A DNA stretch of 64,000 nt from Acanthacorydalis orientalis. Its lineage: Eukaryota; Arthropoda; Insecta; Megaloptera; Corydalidae. The translations under genes were made by a program, and so were the position numbers. The notes beneath the pieces were generated by a model, which ran no database searches, had not been told where the DNA came from, and saw only the letters and a program-made list of their open reading frames with translations. This document shows, in pieces, positions 1 to 12,200 of the stretch. The first letter of the stretch is position 1; every line of letters starts with the position of its first letter. The DNA lies in assembly GCA_034766995.1 (NCBI GenBank), contig CM068315.1, positions 47,565,162 to 47,629,161 on the forward strand. The letters run 5' to 3'.

Positions 1-460
1 CCACACAAACCCACGACCACACAAACCCACGCCCACACAGACCCACACCCACACAGACCCACACAGACATAGACCAACACAGTCCCACACCTACCCACAC
101 AGACACAGACCCACACAGACACAGACCCACACAGACACAGACCCACACAGACACACAGACACAGACCCACACCCAAACAGACCCACACCCACACAGACTC
201 ACATCCTCACAGACCAACACCTACATGGACCCACACCCACACAGACCCACACAGACCCACACAGACACAGACCCACACAGACACAGACCCACACAGACAC
301 AGACCCACACAGACACAGACCCAGAACCACACCCACACAGACCCACACCCACACAGACCCACACCCACACAGACCCACACCCTCACAGACCCACACCCAC
401 ACAGACCCACACCCACACAGACCCACACTCACACAGACCCACACCCACACACACACTAAG
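1..460. repeat. C/A-rich short tandem repeat, left outer arm of palindrome
   Basis: The tract is built from variable units such as CCCACACAGA, CCCACACCCACACAGA and CCCACACAGACACAGA, with almost no T on the + strand. It starts at or before the window edge and ends at a sharp junction (CACACTAAGACAATGTCC) with the 41-bp satellite. The G-rich strand reads TCTGTGTGGG and points 5' to 3' out of the window to the left. Long open frames here are low-complexity translations and not genes. Confidence 0.9.
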
Positions 461-2540
461 ACAATGTCCAAAAATCGTTGGATAACGAAAGTGATTTTTG
501 GACAATGTCCAAAAATCGTCGGTTATTCCGAGTGATTTTTAGACAATGTCCAAAAATCGTCGGTTATTCCGAGTGAATTTTAGACAATGTCCAAAAATCG
601 TCGGTTATTCCGAGTGATTTTTAGACAATGTCCAAAAATCGTCTGTTATTTCGAGTGATTTTTAGACAATGTCCAAAAATCGTCGGTTATTCCGAGTGAT
701 TTTTAGACAATGTCCAAAAATCGTCGGTTATTCCGAGTGATTTTTAGACAATGTCCAAAAATCGTCGGTTATTCCGAATGATTTTTAGACAATGTCCAAA
801 AATCGTCGGTTATTCCGAGTGATTTTTAGACAATGTCCAAAAATCGTCGGTTATTCCGAATGATTTTTAGACAATGTCCAAAAATCGTCGGTTATTCCGA
901 GTGATTTTTAGACAATGTCCAAAAATCGTCGGTTATTCCGAGTGATTTTTAGACAATGTCCAAAAATCGTCGGGTATTCCAAGTGATTTTTGGACAATGT
1001 GCAAAAATCGTCGGTTAATCCAAGTGATTTTTAGACAATGTCCAAAAATCGTCGGTTATTCCGAGTGATTTTTAGACAATGTCCAAAAATCGTCGGTTAT
1101 TCCGAGTGATTTTTAGACAATGTCCAAAAATCGTCGGTTATTCCGAGTGATTTTTAGACAGTGTCTAAAAATCACTTGGGTTAACCGACGATTTTTGGAC
1201 ATTGTCTAAAAATCACTCGGGTTAAATGACGATTTTTGGACATTGTCTAAAAATCACTTGAAATACCCGACGATTTTTGGACATTGTCTAAAAATCACTC
1301 GGAAAAACCGACGATTTTTGGACATTGTCTAAAAATCACTGGGGTTAACTGACGATTTTTGGACATTGTCTAAAAATCACTTGGGTTAACCGACAATTTT
1401 TGGACATTGTCTAAAATCACTTGGAATAACCGACGATTTTTGGACATTGTCTAAAAATCACTCGGAATAACCGACGATTTTTGGACATTGTCTAAAAATC
1501 ACTCGGAATAACCGACGATTTTTGGACATTGTCTAAAAATCACTCGGAATAACCGACGATTTTTGGACATTGTCTAAAAATCACTTGAAATACCCGACGA
1601 TTTTTGGACATTGTCTAAAAATCACTCGGAATAACCGACGATTTTTGGACATTGTCTAAAAATCACTCGGAATAACCGACGATTTTTGGACATTGTCTAA
1701 AAATCACTCGGAATAACCGACGATTTTTGGACATTGTCTAAAAATCACTCGGAATAACCGACGATTTTTGGACATTGTCTAAAAATCATTCGGAATAACC
1801 GACGATTTTTGGACATTGTCTAAAAATCACTCGGAATAACCGACGATTTTTGGACATTGTCTAAAAATCATTCGGAATAACCGACGATTTTTGGACATTG
1901 TCTAAAAATCACTCGGAATAACCGACGATTTTTGGACATTGTCTAAAAATCACTCGGAATAACCGACGATTTTTGGACATTGTCTAAAAATCACTCGAAA
2001 TAACAGACGATTTTTGGACATTGTCTAAAAATCACTCGGAATAACCGACGATTTTTGGACATTGTCTAAAATTCACTCGGAATAACCGACGATTTTTGGA
2101 CATTGTCTAAAAATCACTCGGAATAACCGACGATTTTTGGACATTGTCTAAAAATCACTCGGAATAACCGACGATTTTTGGACATTGTCTAAAAATCACT
2201 CGGAATAACCGACGATTTTTGGACATTGTCTAAAAATCACTCGGAATAACCGACGATTTTTGGACATTGTCTAAAAATCACTCGGAATAACCGACGATTT
2301 TCGGACATTGTCTAAAAATCACTCGGAATAACCGACGATTTTTGGACATTGTCTAAAAATCACTCGGAATAACCGACGATTTTTGGACATTGTCTAAAAA
2401 TCACTCGGAATAACCGACGATTTTTGGACATTGTCTAAAAATCACTCGGAATAACCGACGATTTTTGGACATTGTCTAAAATTCACTCGGAATAACCGAC
2501 GATTTTTGGACATTGTCCAAAAATCACTGGTTATCCATTA
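461..2540. repeat. 41-bp satellite array with a polarity switch at about 1,169
   Basis: The monomer is 41 bp. Each contains a long dyad, with GATTTTT and AAAAATC flanking GACAATGTC, plus a 16-bp asymmetric spacer of the type GTCGGTTATTCCGAGT. About 17 monomers run forward from about 464 to 1,168 and about 33 run in reverse from about 1,170 to 2,520. The switch lies in the centre of the dyad (GACA-G-TGTC), so only the spacer changes orientation. Most monomers differ by a few bases. The variants GAATG, CTGTTATTTCG and GAATTT occur in mirrored order on both sides. Confidence 0.93.
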
Positions 2541-2960
2541 TTGGACATTGTCTTAGTGTGTGTGTGAATCTGTGTGGGTGTGGGTCTATGTGGGTGTGGG
2601 TGTGTGTGGGTCTGTGTGGGTCTTTGTCTGTGTGTCTCTGTGTGGGTCTGTGTGGGTGTGGGTCTGTGAGGGTGTGGGTCTGTGTGGGTGTGGGTCTGTG
2701 TGGGTGTGGGTCTGTGTGGGTGTGGGTCTGTGTGGGTGTTGGCATGTGTGGGTGTGGGTCTGTGTGGGTCTGTGTGGGTCTGTGTCTGTGTGGGTCTGTG
2801 TCTGTGTGGGTCTGTGTCTGTGTGGGTCTGTGTCTGTGTGGGTCGTGTCTGTGTGGGTCTGTGTCTGTGTGGGTCTGTGTCTGTGTCGGTGTGGGTCTGT
2901 GTCTGTGTGGGTCTGTGTCTGTGTGTGTCTGTGTCTCTGTGGGTCTGTGTCTGAGTGTTT
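2541..2960. repeat. G/T-rich short tandem repeat, right outer arm of palindrome
   Basis: Units such as GTGTGGGTCTGTGTGGGT and TCTGTGTCTGTGTGGG are the reverse complement of the repeat at 1-460. The junction with the 41-bp array (GGACATTGTCTTAGTGTG) is the reverse complement of the left junction. The tract ends near 2,955 in degenerate 41-bp monomers. Open frames on both strands are low-complexity shadows. Confidence 0.9.
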
Positions 2961-3204
2961 TTGGACTTCGTCTATAAAATGACACGACTTTAACGACAAT
3001 TTTTAGATATTGTCTAAAAATGACTTGGGTTTTACTACGATTTTTGGACATTGTCTAAAAATGACGTGTTTATCGACGATTTTTGGACATTATCTAAAAA
3101 TGATTCCAACTGAACGACGATTTTTGGACATTATCTAAAAATGGCTCGACTTGAATGACGATTTTTGGACATTGTCTAAAAATGACTCGAGTTTAACGAT
3201 TTTT
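2961..3204. repeat. Degenerate 41-bp satellite monomers
   Basis: About five diverged monomers keep the core GATTTTTGGACATTGTCT with a 41-bp period, but have different spacers (for example GACTCGAGTTTAAC and TTCCAACTGAAC). They lie outside the G/T-rich arm, so the 41-bp family continues beyond the palindrome. They grade directly into the 155-bp array. Confidence 0.8.
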
Positions 3205-6200
3205 TGACTTGGAAACTGGTTGAAAAATAGGTTTTTCGGGTAAAATTAGGCTTTTTTGGAAGATAATCGAATTGAATTGCACACCACGAGATAGATAATT
3301 TCAAGACGCATCTAACGATGTACGACATTAGCCATTTCGCATTTAATTTCGACTACTTATGGCCGAAAAACTGGTTAAAAATTAGGTTTTTCGGGCAAAT
3401 TTAGGCTTTTTTCGAAGATAATCGATTCGAATTGCACACCACGAGATAGATAATTTTAAGACGCATCTAACGATATGCGATATGAGCCGGTTCGCATTTA
3501 AATTCGACTACTTATGGCCGAAAAACTGATTGAAAAATAGGTTTTTCGGGCAAAATAAGGCCGTTTTGGCAAATAACTGGATCGAATTGTACACCACGAG
3601 ATAGATAATTTCAAGACGCATCTAACGATGTACGACATTAGCCATTTCGCACTTAATTTCGACTACTTATAGCCGAAAAACTGTTTAAAAAATGGGTTTT
3701 TTGGGCAAAATAAGGCCATTTTGGCAAATAATCGGATCGAATCGCACACCACGTGATAGATAATTTGAAGACGCATCTAACGATGTACGACATTAGCCAT
3801 TTCGCATTTAATTTCGACTACTTATGGCCGAAAAACTGGTTGAAAAATGGGTTTTTTGGGCAAAATAAGGCCATTTTGGCAAATAATCGGATCGATTCGC
3901 ACACCACGTGATAGATAATTTCAAGACGCATCTAACGATGTACGACATTAGCCATTTCGCACTTAATTTCGACTACTTATAGCCGAAAAACTGTTTAAAA
4001 AATGGGTTTTTTGGGCAAAATAATGCCATTTTGGCAAATAATCGGATCGAATAGCACACCACGTGATAGATAATTTCAAGACGCATCTAACGATATGCGA
4101 TATGAGCCGGTTAGCATTTAAATTCGACTACTTATGGCCGAAAAACTGGTTGAAATAGGTTTTTCGGGTAAAATTAGGCTTTTTTGGAAGATACTCGAAT
4201 CGAATTGCACACCACGAGATAGATAATTTTAAGACGCATCTAACGATATGCGATATGAGCCGGTTCGCATTTAAATTCGACTACTTATGGCCGAAAAACT
4301 GATTGAAAAATAGGTTTTTCGGGCAAAATAAGGCCGTTTTGGCAAATAACTGGATCGAATTGCACACCACGAGATAGATAATTTCAAGTCGCATCTAACG
4401 ATGTACGACATTAGCCATTTCGCATTTAATTTCGACTACTTATAGCCGAAAAACTGATTGAAAAATAGGTTTTTCGGGCAAAATAAGGCCGTTTTGGCAA
4501 ATAACTGGATCGAATTGCACACCACGAGATAGATAATTTCAAGGCGCATCTAACGATGTACGACATTAGCCATTTCGCACTTAATTTCGACTACTTATAG
4601 CCGAAAAACTGTTTAAAAAATGGGTTTTTTGGGCAAAATAAGGCCATTTTGGCAAATAATCGGATCGATTCGCACACCACGAGATAGATAATTTCAAGAC
4701 GCATCTAACGATGTACGACATTAGCCATTTCGCACTTAATTTCGACTACTTATAGCCGAAAAACTGATTGAAAAATGGGTTTTTCGGGCAAAATAAGGCC
4801 ATTTTGGCAAATAATCGGATCGAATCGCACACCACGAGATAGATAATTTCAAGACGCATCTAACGATGTACGACATTAGCCATTTCGCACTTAATTTCGA
4901 CTACTTATAGCCGAAAAACTGATTGAAAATGGGTTTTTTGGGCAAAATAAGGCCATTTTGGCAAATAATCGGATCGAATAGCACACCACGTGATAGATAA
5001 TTTGAAGACGCATCTAACGATGTACGACATTAGCAATTTCGCATTTAATTTCGACTACTTATAGCCGAAAAACTGTTTGAAAAATGGGTTTTTTGGGCAA
5101 AATAAGGCCATTTTGGCAAATAACTGGAATGAATTGCACACCACGAGATAGATAATTTCAAGACGCATCTAACGATGTACGACATTAGCCATTTCGCACT
5201 TAATTTCGACTACTTATAGCCGAAAAACTGTTTGAAAAATGGGTTTTTTGGGCAAAATAAGGCCATTTTGGCAAATAACTGGATCGAATTGCACACCACG
5301 AGATAGATAATTTTAAGACGCATCTAACGATATGCGATATGAGCCGGTTAGCATTTAAATTCGACTACTTATGGCCGAAAAACTGGTTGAAATAGGTTTT
5401 TCGGGTAAAATTAGGCTTTTTTGGAAGATACTCGAATCGATTCGCACACCACGAGATAGATAATTTCAAGACGCATCTAACGATGTACGACATTAGCCAT
5501 TTCGCACTTAATTTCGACTACTTATAGCCGAAAAACTGTTTAAAAAATGGGTTTTTTGGGCAAAATAAGGCCATTTTGGCAAATAATCGGATCGATTCGC
5601 ACACCACGAGATAGATAATTTCAAGACGCATCTAACGATGTACGACATTAGCCATTTCGCACTTAATTTCGACTACTTATAGCCGAAAAACTGTTTGAAA
5701 AATGGGTTTTTTGGGCAAAATAAGGCCATTTTGGCAAATAACTGGAATGAATTGCACACCACGAGATAGATAATTTCAAGACGCATCTAACGATGTACGA
5801 CATTAGCCATTTCGCACTTAATTTCGACTACTTATAGCCGAAAAACTGTTTAAAAAATGGGTTTTTTGGGCAAAATAAGGCCATTTTGGCAAATAATCGG
5901 ATCGATTCGCACACCACGAGATAGATAATTTCAAGACGCATCTAACGATGTACGACATTAGCCATTTTGCACTTAATTTCGACTACTTATAGCCGAAAAA
6001 CTGATTGAAAAATGGGTTTTTCGGGCAAAATAAGGCCATTTTGGCAAATAATCGGATCGAATCGCACACCACGAGATAGATAATTTCAAGACGCATCTAA
6101 CGATGTACGACATTAGCAATTTCGCACTTAATTTCGACTACTTATAACCGAAAAACTGATTGAAAAATGGGTTTTTCGGGCAAAATAAGGCCATTTTGGC

Positions 6201-9200
6201 AAATAATCGGATCGAATCGCACACCACGAGATAGATAATTTCAAGACGCATCTAACGATGTACGACATTAGCCATTTCGCACTTAATTTCGACTACTTAT
6301 AGCCGAAAAACTGTTTGAAAAATGGGTTTTTTGGGCAAAATAAGGCCATTTTGGCAAATAATCGGATCGATTCGCACACCACGTGATAGATAATTTCAAG
6401 ACGCATCTAACGATGTACGACATTAGCCATTTCGCATTTAATTTCGACTACTTATGGCCGAAAAACTGGTTGAAAAATGGGTTTTTTGGGCAAAATAAGG
6501 CCATTTTGGCAAATAACTGGATCGAATTGCACACCACGAGATAGATAATTTTAAGACGCATCTAACGATATGCGATATGAGCCGGTTCGCATTTAAATTC
6601 GACTACTTATGGCCGAAAAACTGTTTGAAAAATGGGTTTTTTGGGCAAAATAAGGCCATTTTGGCAAATAACTGGAATGAATTGCACACCACGAGATAGA
6701 TAATTTCAAGACGCATCTAACGATGTACGACATTAGCCATTTCGCACTTAATTTCGACTACTTATAGCCGAAAAACTGTTTAAAAAATGGGTTTTTTGGG
6801 CAAAATAAGGCCATTTTGGCAAATAATCGGATCGATTCGCACACCACGAGATAGATAATTTCAAGACGCATCTAACGATGTACGACATTAGCCATTTTGC
6901 ACTTAATTTCGACTACTTATAGCCGAAAAACTGTTTGAAAAATGGGTTTTTCGGGCAAAATAAGGCCATTTTGGCAAATAATCGGATCGAATCGCACACC
7001 ACGAGATAGATAATTTCAAGACGCATCTAACGATGTACGACATTAGCAATTTCGCACTTAATTTCGACTACTTATAACCGAAAAACTGACTGAAAAATGG
7101 GTTTTTCGGGCAAAATAAGGCCATTTTGGCAAATAATCGGATCGAATCGCACACCACGAGATAGATAATTTTAAGACGCATCTAACGATGTACGACATTA
7201 GCCATTTCGCACTTAATTTCGACTACTTATAGCCGAAAAACTGTTTGAAAAATGGGTTTTTTGGGCAAAATAAGGCCATTTTGGCAAATAATCGGATCGA
7301 TTCGCACACCACGTGATAGATAATTTCAAGACGCATCTAACGATGTACGACATTAGCCATTTCGCACTTAATTTCGACTACTTATGGCCGAAAAACTGGT
7401 TGAAAAATGGGTTTTTTGGGCAAAATAAGGCCATTTTGGCAAATAACTGGATCGAATTGCACACCACGAGATAGATAATTTTAAGACGCATCTAACGATA
7501 TGCGATATGAGCCGGTTCGCATTTAAATTCGACTACTTATGGCCGAAAAACTGATTGAAAAATAGGTTTTTCGGGCAAAATAAGGCCGTTTTGGCAAATA
7601 ACTGGATCGATTCGCACACCACGAGATAGATAATTTCAAGACGCATCTAACGATGTACGACATTAGCCATTTCGCACTTAATTTCGACTACTTATAGCCG
7701 AAAAACTGATTGAAAAATAGGTTTTTCGGGCAAAATAAGGCCATTTTGGCAAATAATCGGATCGATTCGCACACCACGAGATAGATAATTTCAAGACGCA
7801 TCTAACGATGTACGACATTAGCCATTTCGCACTTAATTTCGACTACTTATAGCCGAAAAACTGTTTAAAAAATGGGTTTTTTGGGCAAAATAAGGCCATT
7901 TTGGCAAATAATCGGATCGATTCGCACACCACGAGATAGATAATTTCAAGACGCATCTAACGATGTACGACATTAGCCATTTCGCACTTAATTTCGACTA
8001 CTTATAGCCGAAAAACTGTTTGAAAAATGGGTTTTTTGGGCAAAATAAGGCCATTTTGGCAAATAACTGGATCGAATTGCACACCACGAGATAGATAATT
8101 TTAAGACGCATCTAACGATATGCGATATGAGCCGGTTCGCATTTAAATTCGACTACTTATGGCCGAAAAACTGATTGAAAAATAGGTTTTTCGGGCAAAA
8201 TAAGGCCGTTTTGGCAAATAACTGGATCGAATTGCACACCACGAGATAGATAATTTCAAGTCGCATCTAACGATGTACGACATTAGCCATTTCGCATTTA
8301 ATTTCGACTACTTATGGCCGAAAAACTGATTGAAAAATAGGTTTTTTGGGCAAAATAAGGCCATTTTGGCAAATAATCGGATCGAATAGCACACCACGTG
8401 ATAGATAATTTCAAGACGCATCTAACGATATGCGATATGAGCCGGTTAGCATTTAAATTCGACTACTTATGGCCGAAAAACTGGTTGAAATAGGTTTTTC
8501 GGGTAAAATTAGGCTTTTTTGGAAGATACTCGAATCGAATTGCACACCACGAGATAGATAATTTTAAGACGCATCTAACGATATGCGATATGAGCCGGTT
8601 CGCATTTAAATTCGACTACTTATGGCCGAAAAACTGTTTGAAAAATGGGTTTTTTGGGCAAAATAAGGCCATTTTGGCAAATAACTGGAATGAATTGCAC
8701 ACCACGAGATAGATAATTTCAAGACGCATCTAACGATGTACGACATTAGCCATTTCGCACTTAATTTCGACTACTTATAGCCGAAAAACTGTTTAAAAAA
8801 TGGGTTTTTTGGGCAAAATAAGGCCATTTTGGCAAATAATCGGATCGATTCGCACACCACGAGATAGATAATTTCAAGACGCATCTAACGATGTACGACA
8901 TTAGCCATTTCGCACTTAATTTCGACTACTTATAGCCGAAAAACTGTTTGAAAAATGGGTTTTTTGGGCAAAATAAGGCCATTTTGGCAAATAACTGGAA
9001 TGAATTGCACACCACGAGATAGATAATTTCAAGACGCATCTAACGATGTACGACATTAGCCATTTCGCACTTAATTTCGACTACTTATAGCCGAAAAACT
9101 GTTTAAAAAATGGGTTTTTTGGGCAAAATAAGGCCATTTTGGCAAATAATCGGATCGATTCGCACACCACGAGATAGATAATTTCAAGACGCATCTAACG

Positions 9201-12200
9201 ATGTACGACATTAGCCATTTCGCACTTAATTTCGACTACTTATAGCCGAAAAACTGTTTAAAAAATGGGTTTTTTGGGCAAAATAAGGCCATTTTGGCAA
9301 ATAATCGGATCGATTCGCACACCACGAGATAGATAATTTCAAAACGCATCTAACGATGTACGACATTAGCCATTTCGCACTTAATTTCGACTACTTATAG
9401 CCGAAAAACTGTTTGAAAAATGGGTTTTTTGGGCAAAATAAGGCCATTTTGGCAAATAATCGGATCGATTCGCACACCACGTGATAGATAATTTCAAGAC
9501 GCATCTAACGATGTACGACATTAGCCATTTCGCATTTAATTTCGACTACTTATGGCCGAAAAACTGGTTGAAAAATGGGTTTTTTGGGCAAAATAAGGCC
9601 ATTTTGGCAAATAACTGGATCGAATTGCACACCACGAGATAGATAATTTTAAGACGCATCTAACGATATGCGATATGAGCCGGTTCGCATTTAAATTCGA
9701 CTACTTATGGCCGAAAAACTGATTGAAAAATAGGTTTTTCAAACAAAATAAGGCCGTTTTGGCAAATAACTGGATCGAATTGTACACCACGAGATAGATA
9801 ATTTCAAGACGCATCTAACGATGTACGACATTAGCCATTTCGCACTTAATTTCGACTACTTATGGCCGAAAAACTGGTTGAAAATGGGTTTTTTGGGCAA
9901 AATAAGGCCATTTTGGCAAATAATCGGATCGATTCGCACACCACGTGATAGATAATTTCAAGACGCATCTAACGATGTACGACATTAGCCATTTCGCACT
10001 TAATTTCGACTACTTATAGCCGAAAAACTGTTTGAAAAATGGGTTTTTTGGGCAAAATAAGGCCATTTTGGCAAATAATCGGATCGATTCGCACACCACG
10101 AGATAGATAATTTCAAGACGCATCTAACGATGTACGACATTAGCCATTTCGCACTTAATTTCGACTACTTATAGCCGAAAAACTGTTTAAAAAATGGGTT
10201 TTTTGGGCAAAATAAGGCCATTTTGGCAAATAATCGGATCGATTCGCACACCACGAGATAGATAATTTCAAGACGCATCTAACGATGTACGACATTAGCA
10301 ATTTCGCACTTAATTTCGACTACTTATAGCCGAAAAACTGATTGAAAAATGGGTTTTTCGGGCAAAATAAGGCCATTTTGGCAAATAATCGGATCGAATA
10401 GCACACCACGTGATAGATAATTTCAAGACGCATCTAACGATGTACGACATTAGCAATTTCGCATTTAATTTCGACTACTTATAGCCGAAAAACTGTTTGA
10501 AAAATGGGTTTTTTGGGCAAAATAAGGCCATTTTGGCAAATAACTGGAATGAATTGCACACCACGAGATAGATAATTTCAAGACGCATCTAACGATGTAC
10601 GACATTAGCCATTTCGCACTTAATTTCGACTACTTATAGCCGAAAAACTGTTTGAAAAATGGGTTTTTTGGGCAAAATAAGGCCATTTTGGCAAATAACT
10701 GGATCGAATTGCACACCACGAGATAGATAATTTTAAGACGCATCTAACGATATGCGATATGAGCCGGTTAGCATTTAAATTCGACTACTTATGGCCGAAA
10801 AACTGGTTGAAATGGGTTTTTCGGGCAAAATTAAGGCCATTTTGGCAAGATAATCGGAATCGATTCGCACACCACGAGATAGATAATTTCAAGACGCATC
10901 TAACGATGTACGACATTAGCCATTTCGCACTTAATTTCGACTACTTATAGCCGAAAAACTGTTTAAAAAATGGGTTTTTTGGGCAAAATAAGGCCATTTT
11001 GGCAAATAATCGGATCGATTCGCACACCACGAGATAGATAATTTCAAGACGCATCTAACGATGTACGACATTAGCCATTTCGCACTTAATTTCGACTACT
11101 TATAGCCGAAAAACTGTTTGAAAAATGGGTTTTTTGGGCAAAATAAGGCCATTTTGGCAAATAACTGGAATGAATTGCACACCACGAGATAGATAATTTC
11201 AAGACGCATCTAACGATGTACGACATTAGCCATTTCGCACTTAATTTCGACTACTTATAGCCGAAAAACTGTTTAAAAAATGGGTTTTTTGGGCAAAATA
11301 AGGCCATTTTGGCAAATAATCGGATCGATTCGCACACCACGAGATAGATAATTTCAAGACGCATCTAACGATGTACGACATTAGCCATTTCGCACTTAAT
11401 TTCGACTACTTATAGCCGAAAAACTGATTGAAAAATGGGTTTTTCGGGCAAAATAAGGCCATTTTGGCAAATAATCGGATCGAATCGCACACCACGAGAT
11501 AGATAATTTCAAGACGCATCTAACGATGTACGACATTAGCAATTTCGCACTTAATTTCGACTACTTATAACCGAAAAACTGATTGAAAAATGGGTTTTTC
11601 GGGCAAAATAAGGCCATTTTGGCAAATAATCGGATCGAATCGCACACCACGAGATAGATAATTTCAAGACGCATCTAACGATGTACGACATTAGCCATTT
11701 CGCACTTAATTTCGACTACTTATAGCCGAAAAACTGTTTGAAAAATGGGTTTTTTGGGCAAAATAAGGCCATTTTGGCAAATAATCGGATCGATTCGCAC
11801 ACCACGTGATAGATAATTTCAAGACGCATCTAACGATGTACGACATTAGCCATTTCGCACTTAATTTCGACTACTTATAGCCGAAAAACTGTTTGAAAAA
11901 TGGGTTTTTTGGGCAAAATAAGGCCATTTTGGCAAATAACTGGAACGAATTGTACACCACGAGATAGATAATTTTAAGACGCATCTAACGATATGCGATA
12001 TGAGCCGGTTCGCATTTAAATTCGACTACTTATAGCCGAAAAACTGTTTAAAAAATGGGTTTTTAGGGCAAAATAAGGCCATTTTGGCAAATAATCGGAT
12101 CGAATCGCACACCACGTGATAGATAATTTGAAGACGCATCTAACGATGTACGACATTAGCCATTTCGCATTTAATTTCGACTACTTATGGCCGAAAAACT

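Noticed and set aside
199..485. Open frames on both strands in the C/A-rich and G/T-rich tracts (also 2,513-3,051)
   Set aside because: They are uninterrupted only because the repeat lacks stop-forming triplets; the peptides are low complexity and appear on both strands at once.
461..2540. Regular 41-bp repeats could suggest a CRISPR-like array
   Set aside because: There are no unique spacers; every unit is nearly identical, and the surrounding genome is eukaryotic.
461..2540. GGACA-TGTCC resembles a p53-type half site
   Set aside because: The core has an extra base between the halves, and the satellite context makes a regulatory role unsupported.
10759..10950. ORFs inside the 155-bp satellite (also 19,297-19,575 and 19,621-19,884)
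   Set aside because: They are repeat translations present only where local length variants remove stops; no domain, no codon signal.
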